Positions 34,509 through 48,469 of a DNA stretch of 64,000 nucleotides are shown in pieces; the stretch's first letter is position 1; every line of letters starts with the position of its first letter. The DNA comes from Manduca sexta (taxonomy: Eukaryota > Arthropoda > Insecta > Lepidoptera > Sphingidae). The stretch is from NCBI RefSeq assembly GCF_014839805.1, contig NC_051129.1, positions 11,102,920 to 11,166,919 of the forward strand. Direction: 5' to 3'. The notes beneath the pieces were generated by a model that was not told the DNA's origin, ran no database searches, and worked only from the letters and a program-made list of their open reading frames with translations. Position numbers and translations under genes: made by a program.

Positions 34509-36287
34509 CGCTTTGTATTATATACACGGGAGATAATTTCATGCATATTGGGGTCCTCTACCAACTCGTCTCAGTTGATCTAGTGAAAATATTTATAATG
34601 GATGCAAGCGCTTCTAAGAGGTACAAGAGCTAATATTATTAAATAATAAACACAACTAAAATCGCCATAATACGGTAGAATTGACATTAGGTGAGGAATA
34701 AAAATATGTTTTTTTTAATGTAAATTATAATTTGTACCTGATAGTATGTAAAGGAAATTTTATTAAAGAAAATACTACTCTCGCATTAAAAAAAAAAATA
34801 TCAAAGAATTAAACACATGAACAACCCGAAACAACAAAAACACACCAGCAGTAATTCAATGAGGTTCATTTACCAATAACAGTTTTAATATCGTGATATT
34901 GCGTTGCTGAACAGGAACCGTCGCGTACAATCCCTCTGTTGCTCTTTAATATCCGCATATTGCGCGTGCATTTAATTTGCTGACCGTATGACGTTTCGAC
35001 ACAGTGTATTAAAAAGTGGAAAATGATTCAGGTATATATTTGAATAAATTACGTACGAACTTGTTGAAATGACCGAAGGAAGACATACATATATAAGATT
35101 ACAGCTTTTTGCCTTTCTAGGTGTAGGCATAGACATAAAACACCCAAATTAAATTTAATTTATTTCAGGTTATTCACCCATAGTGATTAAGGACTTTCCC
35201 GCCCTCACATCTACCGCTACAATTCCTGTAAGCCAGGATCAGCAGTGGCACGCATTTTATGACACTCGTGAGAACACTAATTTGTCTCTATCCTGCAACG
35301 AAAAAATCAAATAGAAAGATAGGGAGGAGTTAGAAGCCCATAGTGTTAAACTACAATACTTATAGCTGTTTTATTACGTATATAAACAACACATAACAGT
35401 TTAAATCATTACAACCAGCGATCCGCTGACCCACCAGTTTAGCGACAGGTTTATACAGCCCAAACACGCATCATGTAAAAGCACTCATGTAGTCATTGCA
35501 TACAAGGGCTAAAATAATGTTGGGTGCACCCAAGACTCGGCGCTTGAGAAGCTATGTTATACCCATGTTATAGTGGGTAAGCCTATTGTCATTTAGAAAG
35601 GCACCACTAACAAATTAAAACAGATTTTGTAGCCGATCTGTGACATCGATCGAATTTAATTATGAAAGAAAAATATTTAACACTTTAATTTTAAGTATTA
35701 GTTGAGAGTAATAAAAGAGAAACGCTATAAATCTATGGAAATCCTAAAATATCTTATTATAATTAAGGAACCTATGTAGATACTAGTATAATGCACCATA
35801 ACCACGACCTTTGTAATGAGATGTAAAATGGAAAATATGGCAATCCTATACGGCATTGTTGCACGTAAACTCAACCAAACCATAGCTAAATATTCTTTAA
35901 ATGAAAGTAAAAGCCTTCAATATTCTTTAAAAGAAAAGTCGCGACTGTATATGAAACCACAATTGGTACAAAACGCGGCAAATTTTAATTGAAAAACATT
36001 TGAAACAAACAAAACCATTTAATACACGCGCACTGAAAGAGACGGTGCGTATTCATGAACCCGAAATGTTTGGCCTTTCAAATACATACAAATGTGAGGG
36101 AAGTAAACATTTTACACACATTTTGAAATGTTAAACGTTATAAGAGCCGAGACATTACAATAGAAGTAGGTTATTCTGGTTTTGAAAGTTTCAACGCTAT
36201 GTTGGTGTAAATGTTGTAATGGGTTTTGCTATAATAATTATATTTGCACCAGGTTAATTAAGTAGTCGCTTTACAATATATAGTTTA
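34509..36287. other. gene-free stretch
   Basis: No supported feature. Confidence 0.4.
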
Positions 36288-36446
36288 GAAGTTCTCTATA
36301 GGAATTTCGAAGGTGTGTGAAGTCTACCAATCCGCACTAGGCCAGCGTGGTGGACTAAGGCCTAATCCCTCTCAGTAGTAGAGGAGGCCCGTGCTCAGCA
36401 GTGGGCAAGTATATAATACAGGGCTGACATTATTATTATTATTATA
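36288..36446 (+). repeat. SINE family A copy 6 (5'-truncated)
   Basis: Begins inside the element at GAAGTTCTCTATAGGAATTT and runs through CCAGCGTGGTGGACTAAGGC to a clean (ATT)n tail at about 36425-36446. 5' truncation with an intact tail is what target-primed insertion produces. Confidence 0.88.
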
Positions 36447-39400
36447 TTACAATATATAACTACGACAGGCACCCGAAAGACTCATAAGTAATCAAATTCT
36501 ATCGGAATTAAAGTTCAATCATGATAGAGATTATGTGTAGTTCAAAAAATTAGCTGAACTAATCCGAAATTTCCTATCGCCTTTAAACTTTTGTGTCTAT
36601 ATCAACAATAGTGCTTTCACTAGTGATCACAAAAAAAATACATGGTTAACTTTATTTTACATAACGAAAAACGAAAATTTAGATTGCAGTTAATGTGTAG
36701 AAGGAATCAGAAGTTTTTAATTTGTTCAAGTACTTTTGTGGCTGGCTGTAGGTATATCTTAATACTTTGGATATTATGCATAGTTACACACTCGCCATCT
36801 ATCACAGGACTGAAATAAATCACACTAACTATGGCAGCACTGGATTCATCTGTATACTTATTGAGGATTTACGCGAGAAAGATATTATGCAAAGTTATTA
36901 CTTTTTAGTAACCAAAATTTTATTAATAAAGTTGTTTTCCAGTCATCATTAGAAATCAAATTTACTTCCTCATATTTATACATTAAATACTCGAAAGACA
37001 AATAAATACATCCTCTGTGTTAAATAGAATGTTCCCGAGCACTGTCTTCTATCTCAATTTGCTTGTTACTAGGCGAACGACAATATTGTCTCTGCTAAAT
37101 AACAAATATGTGGAAGTACCACAATTACTCCAAACACAGCGTAACAAAGCGCATTTCACTCGCACGCTCATCCAATTCGAGCTTCATTGTTTGGTTCAGA
37201 GCAGGCTAAGTGAGTTTGTGGATTCGCTGTCTTGTTTTGTATTGTAGTGTTACAACTTAACGCTTTTGAATCTTGGGTGGGTAAATATAAACTCTTTGGT
37301 ATTTTGTTCTTTGTAATTAACTTGGTATACGATACGTGTGGCACCCTGCAGACACATTCGTCTACAGCTCGAATGAGACCGTTTGACTAGGGAACTAATT
37401 AACAAGGGAAGATTACTTAATTTGTGACCTTGACTCTTATTCTCTATGCAAGCGGTTATTTGGCAATGCATAACAGGAACATAGTGCACCACGTCATGTT
37501 TAAGACCTTAGGCAATGGCATAATGTACCAGCACGGACGCTGGACAATATGTGCAGCTGAAGTTGCAGCTGCTGAGGCGAATAGTCTACAGAGTTTCAAC
37601 AAATGTGCGCCACAGAAAATCTGTTGAATTGGTACTGCGAACTTATCCACTACCACTTATCGATGCTTTCCGGCGTCATCAACTCTCCCAGACCGCGCAG
37701 CTTCACCACCACTATTTGTGCACACAATTGAAAATCGATCAAAACTATAATTTAGCCGTAAACGGTACTATTCCACCGCAAAGGATTCACCAACGGTTTT
37801 TTCGTACAATCGAAGGAGAAGTGCCGCAACAGATTTTTCCCAAAAGAAATCCCCGTCGCTTCGTGAGCTTTTCGTATTGGTCTAGGTTCTTCGGCTTAAC
37901 CGATTGTGGCCGATTTGTCACGGAGTTTGAGGTTGGTTGCGCCCTCTAGCGATAGTTCATGATAGATGAACACGAACCCAGTAACGGTATCCCGATGCAG
38001 CACACATTCAGATGAAATGGTTAAAGATGACAATACACATACAGAATACCATTCCACGCTAATGTCGCGAAGAAGCGTAACACAGCTGTGTTATGAGCTT
38101 ACACCGTCATACAGAATAAGGCCTCAGCTCGTTTACCGACCCATGTTCTACACAAATTGTACATGTAAAATTATTTGATCGCAACATCGCTTGGTCTTTC
38201 GGGATGTAAATTTAGGGAGATTATTTTTTAAACTAATATCCAATTCGAATAAAATTACGATTAATTAACCGCACAATCCTGCCAACATTCAAACATTGAA
38301 CTTAACATAGCTCATGGCATTATTAAGCACCGTATAGCTATACAGCCAATATCACGGACCCATCAATCAAAACAAATCACATACACCTGGTACTCTATCA
38401 GAACGAGATGGAGTGACGAATATTAAATCTTTTTCTATTGAACTTTGTCTATCAGGTGTCAATAGATTTTTTAATCGACGCGAAATGTCAGTAGCACATT
38501 GCAATAAGTATTTGAATTTGGAATTCTTTTGAAACTGTTGCGCACTCGTGCGGGCTTGTCACAATCGTATAACATTGATATTAAAAACATGGTTTTGGCA
38601 TTCACGAATATCTAAAAGTAAGAAATATTAATGATGTTTCAGATCTACAGCTGGTCTGGTAATCCTTTGATATTACGTGTTTTCAGAGCGTAAACTTTAA
38701 ACATGTCTACTCAAGTTATAAATCCCTTGTAGAGCTAATTAATGCTTTGTTCTCAATAAAGGCAAAATTACATTAGACATAATAATGCGTTCTAATACTA
38801 AACTGGATGCGAGTGTGAAAGTATCCAATCTTGTAGTTAAATAAAACGCGACGCGTAAACATAGTTATTCCATAAAATAATTAAATCATTGGTAACCTTT
38901 TCAAAAAATCTTCAATATTTCTGTTTTGTAAACAGCATCTAGTACAAAATAATTTAAATACTGCGTACTATGTGTGTATATTGTTAAATATTTTTTTGTT
39001 ATTGATTTACACTACAGTGCATTAAATAGATTAACAACTCACTAACTCACTATTACAAGGGCCTATGTTAATTATAATTACTTATATATCAAAATTGCGA
39101 TTTAAAATTTAGAAGAGAAAACAATTCATTAGTTACTTTTTTACCATTTATTTATCTTTCAGGATTATTGAAAATATTCCCTGAGAAAAGCTTTGAATTA
39201 TGTGATATATATAATTCAATATGCAAATCAAATACAACTTAGAACCTTGTAATAGTAACCCAGCGAATTATTGACTTACTATAAAATTTAATAAGCTGAT
39301 AACGTTATAATATGTTAATATATCTGTTTTCATTACCGTTTAAAATATACTGTCATTTCTATAATGTAAAACCGTGTTAAACATTTTTAGTTTAACATAA

Positions 39401-42028
39401 TATTTTCCATTTCTCCTCGAACTACATTTGTAATTGGTGCGACCTCAAACATCTGCTATTCCCACCTGTGGAAACATTTTCAAACTCATTTAACATGGAA
39501 AATGTCAACATTTGAAAAGACTATAATATATCAAAATTTGACCACAAAGATATTGGATCGCTGTCTATATATGTCTATATTTTTCTGCTTTTTAAAGATA
39601 GATTTAGTTTATACTACGGTGAAGTAAAGCTAAGAATTTTCTTAGCAATCCTATTCTAACTGCTTGACCTTCAGGACAAATAGGATGTTGTAGGATTGAA
39701 TATCCCCAATATTTCTGATACCTTAGTTGTGTATTTTTAAGGTAGGGACAGCACCCAACGTGTTGTATATTTATAATATCTACGTTCTATAACACTTTTA
39801 CGAAATTTGGTACTTATCTCACATAAGAAAACGCAATGTAATTCTATAAGATATCTGGATAAACCACGTTGTCAAGATCTGCATTTAGTAACCTTAAACC
39901 CAAATGTTAAACAAATGCTTATAGCTTAGTTTTATATGCTTAGTTTCCTACCGTATACGAACGCCGCGCCGCCATGTCGGCCGTCTAATCCAACCATATT
40001 TCGAGGCAAGCGGAACGCAAAAGTGCAGCTCGGTTAGAATGCTTAAATGGATTTGAATTTCACTATGCGCTGTGGAAAATTATGTTGGTATTTGCTGGTT
40101 AGGTGAAATTGTTATATTTGATATCTTTTACCTTCTATCCGCTTACAAAGTACAATCGCTTAGATTTTCGCTTGTATTTGGAATAGACAAGCAGAAGAGT
40201 ACCTACTGTTCGCTTAATAATTCAGAAATTACACGACGGATAGCGATCACGTAGACAACAAATTCAAATTTCCATAAACTCAAATGTTTTAAAAATGGAA
40301 AGTCCGGCCAATATTTAATCCGCTATTTCGAAAAAGGCACTTAAATCCTAAACAGTTTCATAGTATGTTATTGCTATATTACATTATCCTTATGATCAAC
40401 AAAGAGATATCTGCCTTTAGCGTTTTGTAATAATTATAATTTTTATCAAATTATAAAATTCTTTTCAAAGATACCTTTAGAAGTTCTATACATTTCAATA
40501 TTATTAAAGCTCCTTTTATAAGTTGAGTCCATCATTAACGAATGAAAAAAGTCCCAATATGATTTGTGACCGGCTTTATAGTCTACCGTTAAATAGGTAC
40601 CACAAATACGAAAGCAACCCTAACCTTTTTAATTTTATCCTTCAACACCAATCTGTTCTGGTCCCGTGCCTTAGTTTATCTACATTCATAATTTATTATT
40701 CAATAGTTCGCAACGCTACGTTTCCCAGCTTCGGGCGTTTAATTCCAGAAAACTGCAAATCGTCTGGATCGAAGCCAAAACATAATGCTCTTGCGGGACA
40801 AACATTTTAAATATTTCTTCAAATATTTCCTAACTTGTGGTTTACGATTGACTCGACCTAAACTACATTTTATATTATGTATAATTGTTTTTAGAGACCA
40901 CATTGATTAAGACGATAAAGTTGCGATATAAAACTTCAAAAAAAAAACACATGCATTTATCTCCGAAGGAGTATGCAGAGGCGCAACCAAGGCAACCACT
41001 TTTCGCTAAGTCTGTTCCTTCCCATGATGTGACAGGGGGCGAGCCTATCGCCATATCGGGCACAAATTCCAGACTCCGGGCTGATACTGAGCAGAAAAAC
41101 CCTAATATCACTTTGCCCGACGTAGGATTCGAACCCAGGACATTAGAGCGCTGCTGTACAACTATGCCACCGAGGCACTCAGTTGAAAAAAAAACGTTCT
41201 GAATATTTACTTTTAATAAATGTAACGGATTACCAAGGATACTCCGTAAGAATACAGCATGGGCAACATACATTCAAGGATTTTGAATTTTAACGTAAAA
41301 GAATAAACGGTAAAACATTTTAGCCACGTATGCGAACAGCTGACATCAACTAATATTCCGTCCGCGCTACTTGTGAATGCAAACAATGAACATGGCCATG
41401 TTTTCGCTGAGCATACTTCAGAGCGCGCTAACTTGCGAAAAGACTCTGAATGCTGTCGAACACCAGAATCATAAAGTGAACAACGTTTTTTCCAAGTATT
41501 ACAGCCAGTTCTCAAAGTAAAGGTGAAAGCAAAAAACACAATAGCTACAATATAAGTAAATTAACAATTACTTCAACATTACTACTTATTATTATTTTTT
41601 AATCATGATTATGTAATCGTATGCTAGTATTAAAAACTAGCAGTTAGAGACTCTTTTACGATATCTTAAGGCTTCTCAAATCTTTTATAGATTAATACAT
41701 AAAGAAATACGTTATTCATATTTTTGGCACATTGCGTACACTGTGGAGTGAGATATGGCATGATTAAAGTTCATATAGAGTAGTGCCAGAAAATAAAATT
41801 TATGTATAAAATGTATTACAAATTAAATTCGACGGTTGAATTTCGACCGCTGGACGATCGATTTTATTATGTTAATTAACCAAACATAAAAGTCACACTA
41901 TATATTCTAAGTAAATGGCAATAAAACTACTATTTATTTTAGCCGATTAATAATGCGTAGATAACGGTTACTTTAACTTTATAAAGGAGATCCTAACATT
42001 TATTTGCATTTATACAACGAAATATTAA
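36447..42028. other. long stretch without a recognised gene (SINE B5 inside)
   Basis: Apart from the SINE at 40944-41185, no supported feature. Two GC-richer patches stand out from the AT-rich surroundings: 37424-37950 with several overlapping ORFs, and 39955-40060. Neither shows a family I know. Confidence 0.4.
40944..41185 (-). repeat. SINE family B copy 5 (best copy, minus strand)
   Basis: On the minus strand it reads a tRNA-like head GCCTCGGTGGCATAGTTGTA (A-box-like), a perfect B box GGTTCGAATCC, CGGGCAAAGTGATATTAGGG, ATCAGCCCGGAGTCTGGAAT, CCGATATGGCGATAGGCTCG and CACATCATGGGAAGGAAC. This copy defines the family most clearly. The two ORFs called across it are read-through of the repeat. 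Confidence 0.88.
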
Positions 42029-42210
42029 TCTATACTAATATATAAAGCTAAAAAGTTTGTCTGTTTGAACGCGCTAATCTCAGGAACAGAACTACTAAAT
42101 CGATAATTTTTGTTTCCCTAGTGAACAGCTACATTACTCCTGAGTGCTATAGGTTCCTTTTCATCCCGGAAAAAACATCATCACGCGGGCGGAGCCGCAG
42201 GCAAAAGCTA
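42029..42210 (+). mobile_element. short non-autonomous Helitron, no tandem array
   Basis: The 5' end TCTATACTAATATATAAAGC, preceded by A, is followed by AAAGTTTGTCTGTTTGAACG and one partial repeat-like block (GCTAATCTCAGGAAC). The 3' end carries the hairpin CGCGGGCGGAGCCGCAG and GGCAAAAGCTA. About 182 bases long, it looks like a minimal relative of the large Helitrons. The base after CTA is C. Confidence 0.75.
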
Positions 42211-43428
42211 CTATTTAATATCGGCAAATGTGTGCCGTGCTTATACACTTTCAGCGAAACAATTATTATACTCGATCGGAAATTCGATTTCTACATTTCC
42301 AATACGAATTGGAAATTCCATCGAATCTTCTGTAGACATTCGATAAAATCTGTAATGGAAGGTACAAGACGACAGACAAAAGAAATTAATCACTATTGCA
42401 TTTTTGCTGTCACGAACTAGTAAAAAATGCCGACTATTTGAATGAATCAGAGAATAAAAGGATTTGAGCATTGAATTTGTGCTGTTACTCGGAACTAGTA
42501 CAAAGATTAATCTCGAACCGAAACGAACGTGTGCTTAAATTGTGGAAAATAGAATTTCCGTGCTCTCTGCCGCTTTTCTCATATCTCTTATTAAATTTAA
42601 ACTTGCCATTTTATCCCTAGCGATGACCATTTTAGTGTTGCAGGCATATCAAAATGCGATACAAAATTTTATTCATTACTTTAATACGATATTCCTGCAA
42701 AGTAAGTGTTCGAAGTATAATTATTTTTTAAGATTTTGAAATAACCATTAAAAATCCATAAATCCATTAACATAACATAAAATGTATATGCAATAAGACA
42801 TTACGTTTGGGATTATTTAATGAATTATGCCAAAAATGTTGAACCAACTTTGAATATTTCGAAATTCTCTTGTATACGAAATCTTGAAACTTCTGTAATC
42901 TGCACGATGGAAATGAGAATTTCATTGCAATTAACAAAGTGACGCTTGAGATAAAACGAAATTCAATGTGACCTTACGATTTCGAATAAAACTTTTGTTG
43001 TAAATCTCAAAGTTTTCAACAACGCACACAACAGGCGACGAATGGCTCTCGCGAAATCTATTATCTGGTTACACAATCTTCGGTCTTCATGGCTTTTTGA
43101 CAATACAGGCCAAATAGAATTATAATACAGGCGGTGTAAAAAGTGATAGATCTTTTCTGAAAATATATTGTCAGTATCCTTGCGTGCGTAATTTTTTTCT
43201 TGCGAAAGACTGTAATCCACAGTCTGTTTTTCTTTCTTAGTATCTAAAATAGCCTCAGTATACGCATAGCTTTATCACGAAACAATGTACTAAAAACAAC
43301 TTAAAAATGTGCTCCAGCGTCGCTTTACTTTGCTGTTATATAAAAAGACAAAAATTAATTTTCGAATTTGATTATATTTCAATATAGGGAATGTAGTTGT
43401 ATACGGAGTAAATAATTTTGGATAATCT
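42211..43428. other. gene-free stretch
   Basis: ORFs at 42121-42420, 42241-42471 and 42963-43220 lack motifs. No supported feature. Confidence 0.4.
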
Positions 43429-43568
43429 TATGTCGGACGCCCGCCTACAAGATGGACGGACGACTTGGCTAAGGTTGCTAGAAGTCACTGGATGCAGGCC
43501 GCTTCCAACAGGTCGACGTGGAGATCCTTGGGGAGGCCTATGTTAAGCAGTGGACTTCCTGTGGCTGA
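43429..43568 (+). pseudogene. LINE reverse transcriptase C-terminal fragment (RTE/CR1-like)
   Basis: Reads YVGRPPTRWTDDLAKVARSH, then WMQAASNRSTWRSLG. This is the typical C-terminus of lepidopteran endonuclease-reverse-transcriptase LINEs (GRP-x-x-RW-x-DD ... W-x-x-x-A-x-x-R). The usual EAYVKQWTS-type ending is present but one frame off after about 43531, so the copy carries a frameshift. Confidence 0.75.
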
Positions 43569-46547
43569 GATGTAGAAAGAAGTAGAAACATATTTCTGCA
43601 ATATATAAAATACTTTTGTTGTTTAATTTTTTTTTATAAAGTGAACATTTATTCGTTAATTTCATAATGATAATGCCACTAAAATTGTTAATTCCGTACA
43701 TCGCCTCCTAAAATAGCGATATCACTTTAATTTGTAACCGAAACTATTACATAGATAATTGAATAAAGAATATACTGGTAGTTAAAATTAAAAAACAAAT
43801 ATACCAATTTTTTTAAAGATATTATTCTTTAATCTTAGCATATTCTCGTTCGTGACTCGCACCCCGCCAATTATGGAACGAATTGCTCAAGGCCATTTGC
43901 TAGGAGAAGCGCCTTAACCGTCCATATATTATGTTTTAATCACCATTTCACATTTTTATCAACTTAATATTACCTAGTTTCACTTGAAACAAACTGTTTA
44001 CTATAAGTAGGAAGGGAAGGCGTTCTAGAAACAAGCAAGAAACAACGCGGAGCAATGTCAATACAACAAACTAATTGCAAGTTGGACAAGCACGATTGTT
44101 AACTGACTCGCGAAACACTGATTGGAAGTTTGCACTATTTGAGTTCGCTACACAACGCATTCCACTTGCAAATTAACTTCGTCTGGGTATGTCGAAGGAA
44201 ACCGTCTTGACAGCCGATGTTTATGTCCACTAGTGGGTATTACTTTCGCTGTCTATTTCAAGAGCCAATCTTGGACAAATTTCTTTTAAATGGTTTAAGA
44301 GTTGTGTATAATTTTACCTTTAAAATGCTGTCCATGTTTGAACCGAAACAATATAACTTTATTACCTACTGGATTTTATTAACTCGGCTGACGCATAAAA
44401 ACTGATCGAAGTTAAAATCGCTCCCGATATTTTTATATTCTTTTTTACAGAATCGTTGGCGTCGAAGCGCAAATTACCTTCATTGTGGAATTTAGTAAAC
44501 TGACATAGTTGCATATTTTAGAATAAAAAAAAATACTAACTACGCTTCACAGGACAAGTGTTGTCTTTACGAATATAGACCTTAAACACTTAAATATACA
44601 ACTCGAATCAGAAATACCACAAAAAACAACAACTCTTTTCATAACTCCAAAATCTGGACCCTCAGTTACTCAGTACTTATTGAAATTAAATGATACATCC
44701 GTTACTTCATTTACAAAAAATAAATATCCGTGACACCCAATAAAATTCAGTTCAAAAATTCACTATCGAAAATTAAACGACTTTAACCGAACAATTTCGT
44801 TAACAAAACCAATAACTTGTTTATTTACGAGACAATAAGGCGCGATAGCATTTACCGGTTCGACATGGCGACCTAATAGCAATTTATTGCAATCGTTCCG
44901 ACACGTAATTGTGCACTTCTTTACAACATATAAAACGCAATGAAACGTGTATAACTCTGCACGGGTTTAATTGCTTTCAACGTGTATTTGGGACAAAAAT
45001 AGGGACACAGAAAGACAGTACTACATTTCCGATGGGATAGTAGCACAAAATAAAACTGACGGAATCAAAGGACAAATTGTAGTTGAAGAAATTCTTTACT
45101 GTTAAAACATTTTTCTTTTTCAAATGTGTCGTAAAAGCTGCAGCTAAGCTATCTGAAAGCATGTATAAAGTAATTTTCTCAAAAAACTTGGCATACAGTA
45201 AAAAACGTTTTTCAAGTGAAATTTGTCAAGGCCAAAAATCTAATTCCTATCCCACTTCAGATGTTTAAATATTACTAATGCACCCACGTTTCCTATGTAA
45301 CTTGCATTTGCCTTCAGGAGAACCGCTTGATTTTCAGACATTTTACTATAACAAAGGAACGTATATTAAAAGTAAATAGGCTACCGAAAACGCAAATTAT
45401 CAACGTGAAACAAATGTCCTTCAATAACTAAGGTTTCTAAATACAAACTCAGCTCAACAAAGAGACAAGGTTTAAGACGGTTTAAACAGTGACCACTTAA
45501 GACAAACTTGGTCAATTATTTGCTTTCAAGTATTTAAAGTTGTGCTAAATTTAATGGACATTTACTTTGTGTGTTTAAGGTACATGAATAAGACGAGAAC
45601 ATAGAATTTGAATGTACAAAGTCTATATAGTTACTTTAAAAAATAATGAGGACTTAAGATTTACCCAAGTCAATATATAACTTTATAAGAGTGTTTCTGA
45701 ATTTGCAGGAGTCCTACAAGAACAAAAAACAAATATATATATATAGAACTACTTCAATGGTAAAGAGATCTTTTATTAATTCATACTTCTTCAAATAAGC
45801 TGATTCAATACTTTAGAAAACGAGAAATGTAAACAGTCACATAAAATACCAAAATCACGATTCGAAATTTCTGAAAACATAATCCGACTCTCGTTCAGCT
45901 CTCGGGAGAAATAAAAATAAAGAATCTAGGGAGCAATGAAATTCGTCACACGTTTACAATCGCCAGGTCTATCACAAATAAAGAGATCACGTCATGCGGG
46001 TTTGGTTTAGTGAACCTCCAGGCATTCAGCAGGGTATAAAACAAAATGGAGAGAAAAGCGTTGAATAAAACTAAAGATTTATCGACAAATGGTAGCGCAG
46101 GATGGAACAGGAAACCAATTTGCAGGATAGCAGTTCTATAATCGGAACCCTAGTTTTAAATTGACTATTTAATTTTATTAATGTTCATATTTAGACGCAA
46201 TGTTTGACCATAGATATATATGTACTGTTTGGCACAGTTTAAATAATTCAGTGTCTTTTTCATACATATCTGACGAATATTTACCTTTAAGAACACAGTG
46301 TATTCACTTTAATAACAGAATATTGATGTGATATAAATCTTTCACATCTAATATGCAAATATAAAGTATAAAAACTCTGTTAAAAATCATATAAATCTGT
46401 TTAAGATTAAAGATTTTTTAAATTCTACATCTCCACAACTCCCCTAAATAGTATGCATGGTTTAACTAACTATACTGTTTAATGTCTTTGGTATGGTTAA
46501 ATCCTTTTTAATGCGCCCGGGGCTACGTATAACATCTTTTGTCGTCA
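43569..46547. other. gene-free stretch
   Basis: No supported feature; a short (TA)n run lies at about 45733-45744. Confidence 0.4.
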
Positions 46548-46726
46548 GGGCCCTTATTCTATATGATAGTGCAAACGCGTAACGCGGCCGTGTCATGTTA
46601 TCTCCGAGAAATGTGCGTGGAATGGTATTCTGTAAGCCAAATTTCTATAGTCCTAAACATGATGTGTTGTGTTACGTGCTTGTTACGCACTGTTAAAATA
46701 ACGTGCGGGATAGAGAATAAGGCCCC
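46548..46726. mobile_element. 179-bp MITE, copy 1
   Basis: Begins GGGCCCTTATTCT and ends AGAATAAGGCCCC, an imperfect 13-bp terminal inverted repeat. The body contains GCGGCCGTGTCATGTTATCT. The same 179-base element lies at 51509-51687. The target duplication could not be settled. Confidence 0.8.
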
Positions 46727-48248
46727 TGGAGATATTAAAGTAATATTTGGTAGAGGTTAACGCAGAAACTGCTGAACGGGTTTTGATAAAATTTGGCACA
46801 TAGATAGTCCATGTTTTGGATTAATATAGACTACTTTTTATCCCGGTAATTGATAACCATCGCATTTGGAAAGTACTTGATATTTATATGTTTTTGAAAT
46901 AGATGGCACTGGTGTCGTCCAAATGGCTCTATGCAACGCTACAGTGATTTGGGGACTTTTGTAGCTGAAAGGGCTTTTCTCTTTACACATAGATCCTTAG
47001 CATAATAAATTATGACAAATCAAAATAAGGAGATGGACCATAATCGTTTATCAAACAATTGTTCAGGCATGTCTAAATAATTACACGCACATTACGCTAC
47101 GCTCCATATTTTAAAAGGAAATTACATTCCATGCTAAAATATTTCCCGATTATTCACGCCCTATTATACTTAAGGTTGAAATTATGTAGATGTACCTACG
47201 ACCTACTAAACGTTGTTACATGAATATGTATTAAGATATCTTACGGCATTCGCTGTACATTGTGTAATGAATCTAGCGAGACTGCTTGAGCAGATGAGAT
47301 TTCCAACAACTTGCTTTTAGAATGTATTCATTTACGTACATAGTGTCGAAACCGTGGCAACTAAAAGCTTAGAACACCTATTTGGAAATATTAATATTAT
47401 TATTGACCAAAAATGAAACGGATAAGCAACAATAAAATGAAATGAAGCTATCGTTAAGTCTCTTAAATGAATTATATTTTGTTTCCTAATTATGGATCAT
47501 AGTATCGCGAATAATCTTGAGATAAATTTACAACTTGTTAGTACTCTATTCTAAATATTTATGGCAAAACGTCATTACTCTTATACTATGGTCAACGATG
47601 AAACCCTTATTCCGTACAATATAAAGTTTAAAATGGTCATATCACTCAATCAGAAAATAATTGTCAATTTTGTCTAATAACTCATGGTGCTCACATGAAT
47701 AAATTTCAGTTACGGCCTACAGGTTCTTTGGCTTAAGTGCATAATTAAACGTAATGTAGTAACGCTTCCAGATATTTCATTATGTAGCTGAAATTGTAGC
47801 TGAAATATTATATCAAGTTATTAAAAATGTTTTTAGTAAATCAACAACCACGAACCGATACAGTATTCAGTGGTATATAATTACCCGTGTCATAATTTTA
47901 ATTAACTCAACGCTTCCGGTATTCTGTAAAGCAAGTTTAGCCATCCCAAAAAACTATCTAAACACGGCATGAATACTGAATAATATTCTAATTTTCGGCT
48001 ACGTTCCAAATCAACTGAAGCAAATTACTCGTGAAACGTACATTTTATTAAATATGCTTATCACTTTACTTATTAGAGCAATGGATTTTATTTCTATTTT
48101 AATTTAAAACAATATTTTGAAATAAATACACGATAGTTCTGACAAACGTAAAACCTATATATACACTACCACATTTGAGAGATCTTTCTTTGTGAGATTA
48201 GTCATCCGATAGCAAAATACATCTCCTACTCACAACTTTATATAGTTA
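46727..48248. other. gene-free stretch with a Helitron-like remnant
   Basis: 46755-46860 (GAAACTGCTGAACGGGTTTT..., CTACTTTTTATCCCGG) resembles the interior of lepidopteran Helitrons, but no ends were found. The rest holds nothing supported. Confidence 0.35.
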
Positions 48249-48293
48249 TAATGATTTCTTATGTTTACGCAAATATTAGACATTAAAATATAG
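48249..48293 (+). repeat. Family D repeat, copy 3 (5' tip)
   Basis: AATGATTTCTTATGTTTACG and TTAGACATTAAA match the start of the copy at 27896; only about 45 bases remain. Confidence 0.55.
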
Positions 48294-48469
48294 TTAGTCA
48301 GGAATCAAACTTAACGCTTATACTATGAAAGATATAACAAAAGGATTATTAAAATTCATTTAATGATATAAAATATGTACAAAACTTATATAATGACTTA
48401 TTAAAGCAATTTGAACTCTGTAGATTCGTCTGACCACATAAACCTGAATGAGGACGGGATAATCACGTG

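Noticed and set aside
35521..35590. Patch with GGGTGCACCC palindrome-like text
   Set aside because: The short palindrome is isolated and too brief to support a site.
40875..41273. Overlapping ORFs of 132 and 105 codons on both strands
   Set aside because: They lie on a family B SINE; the frames are read-through of the repeat.
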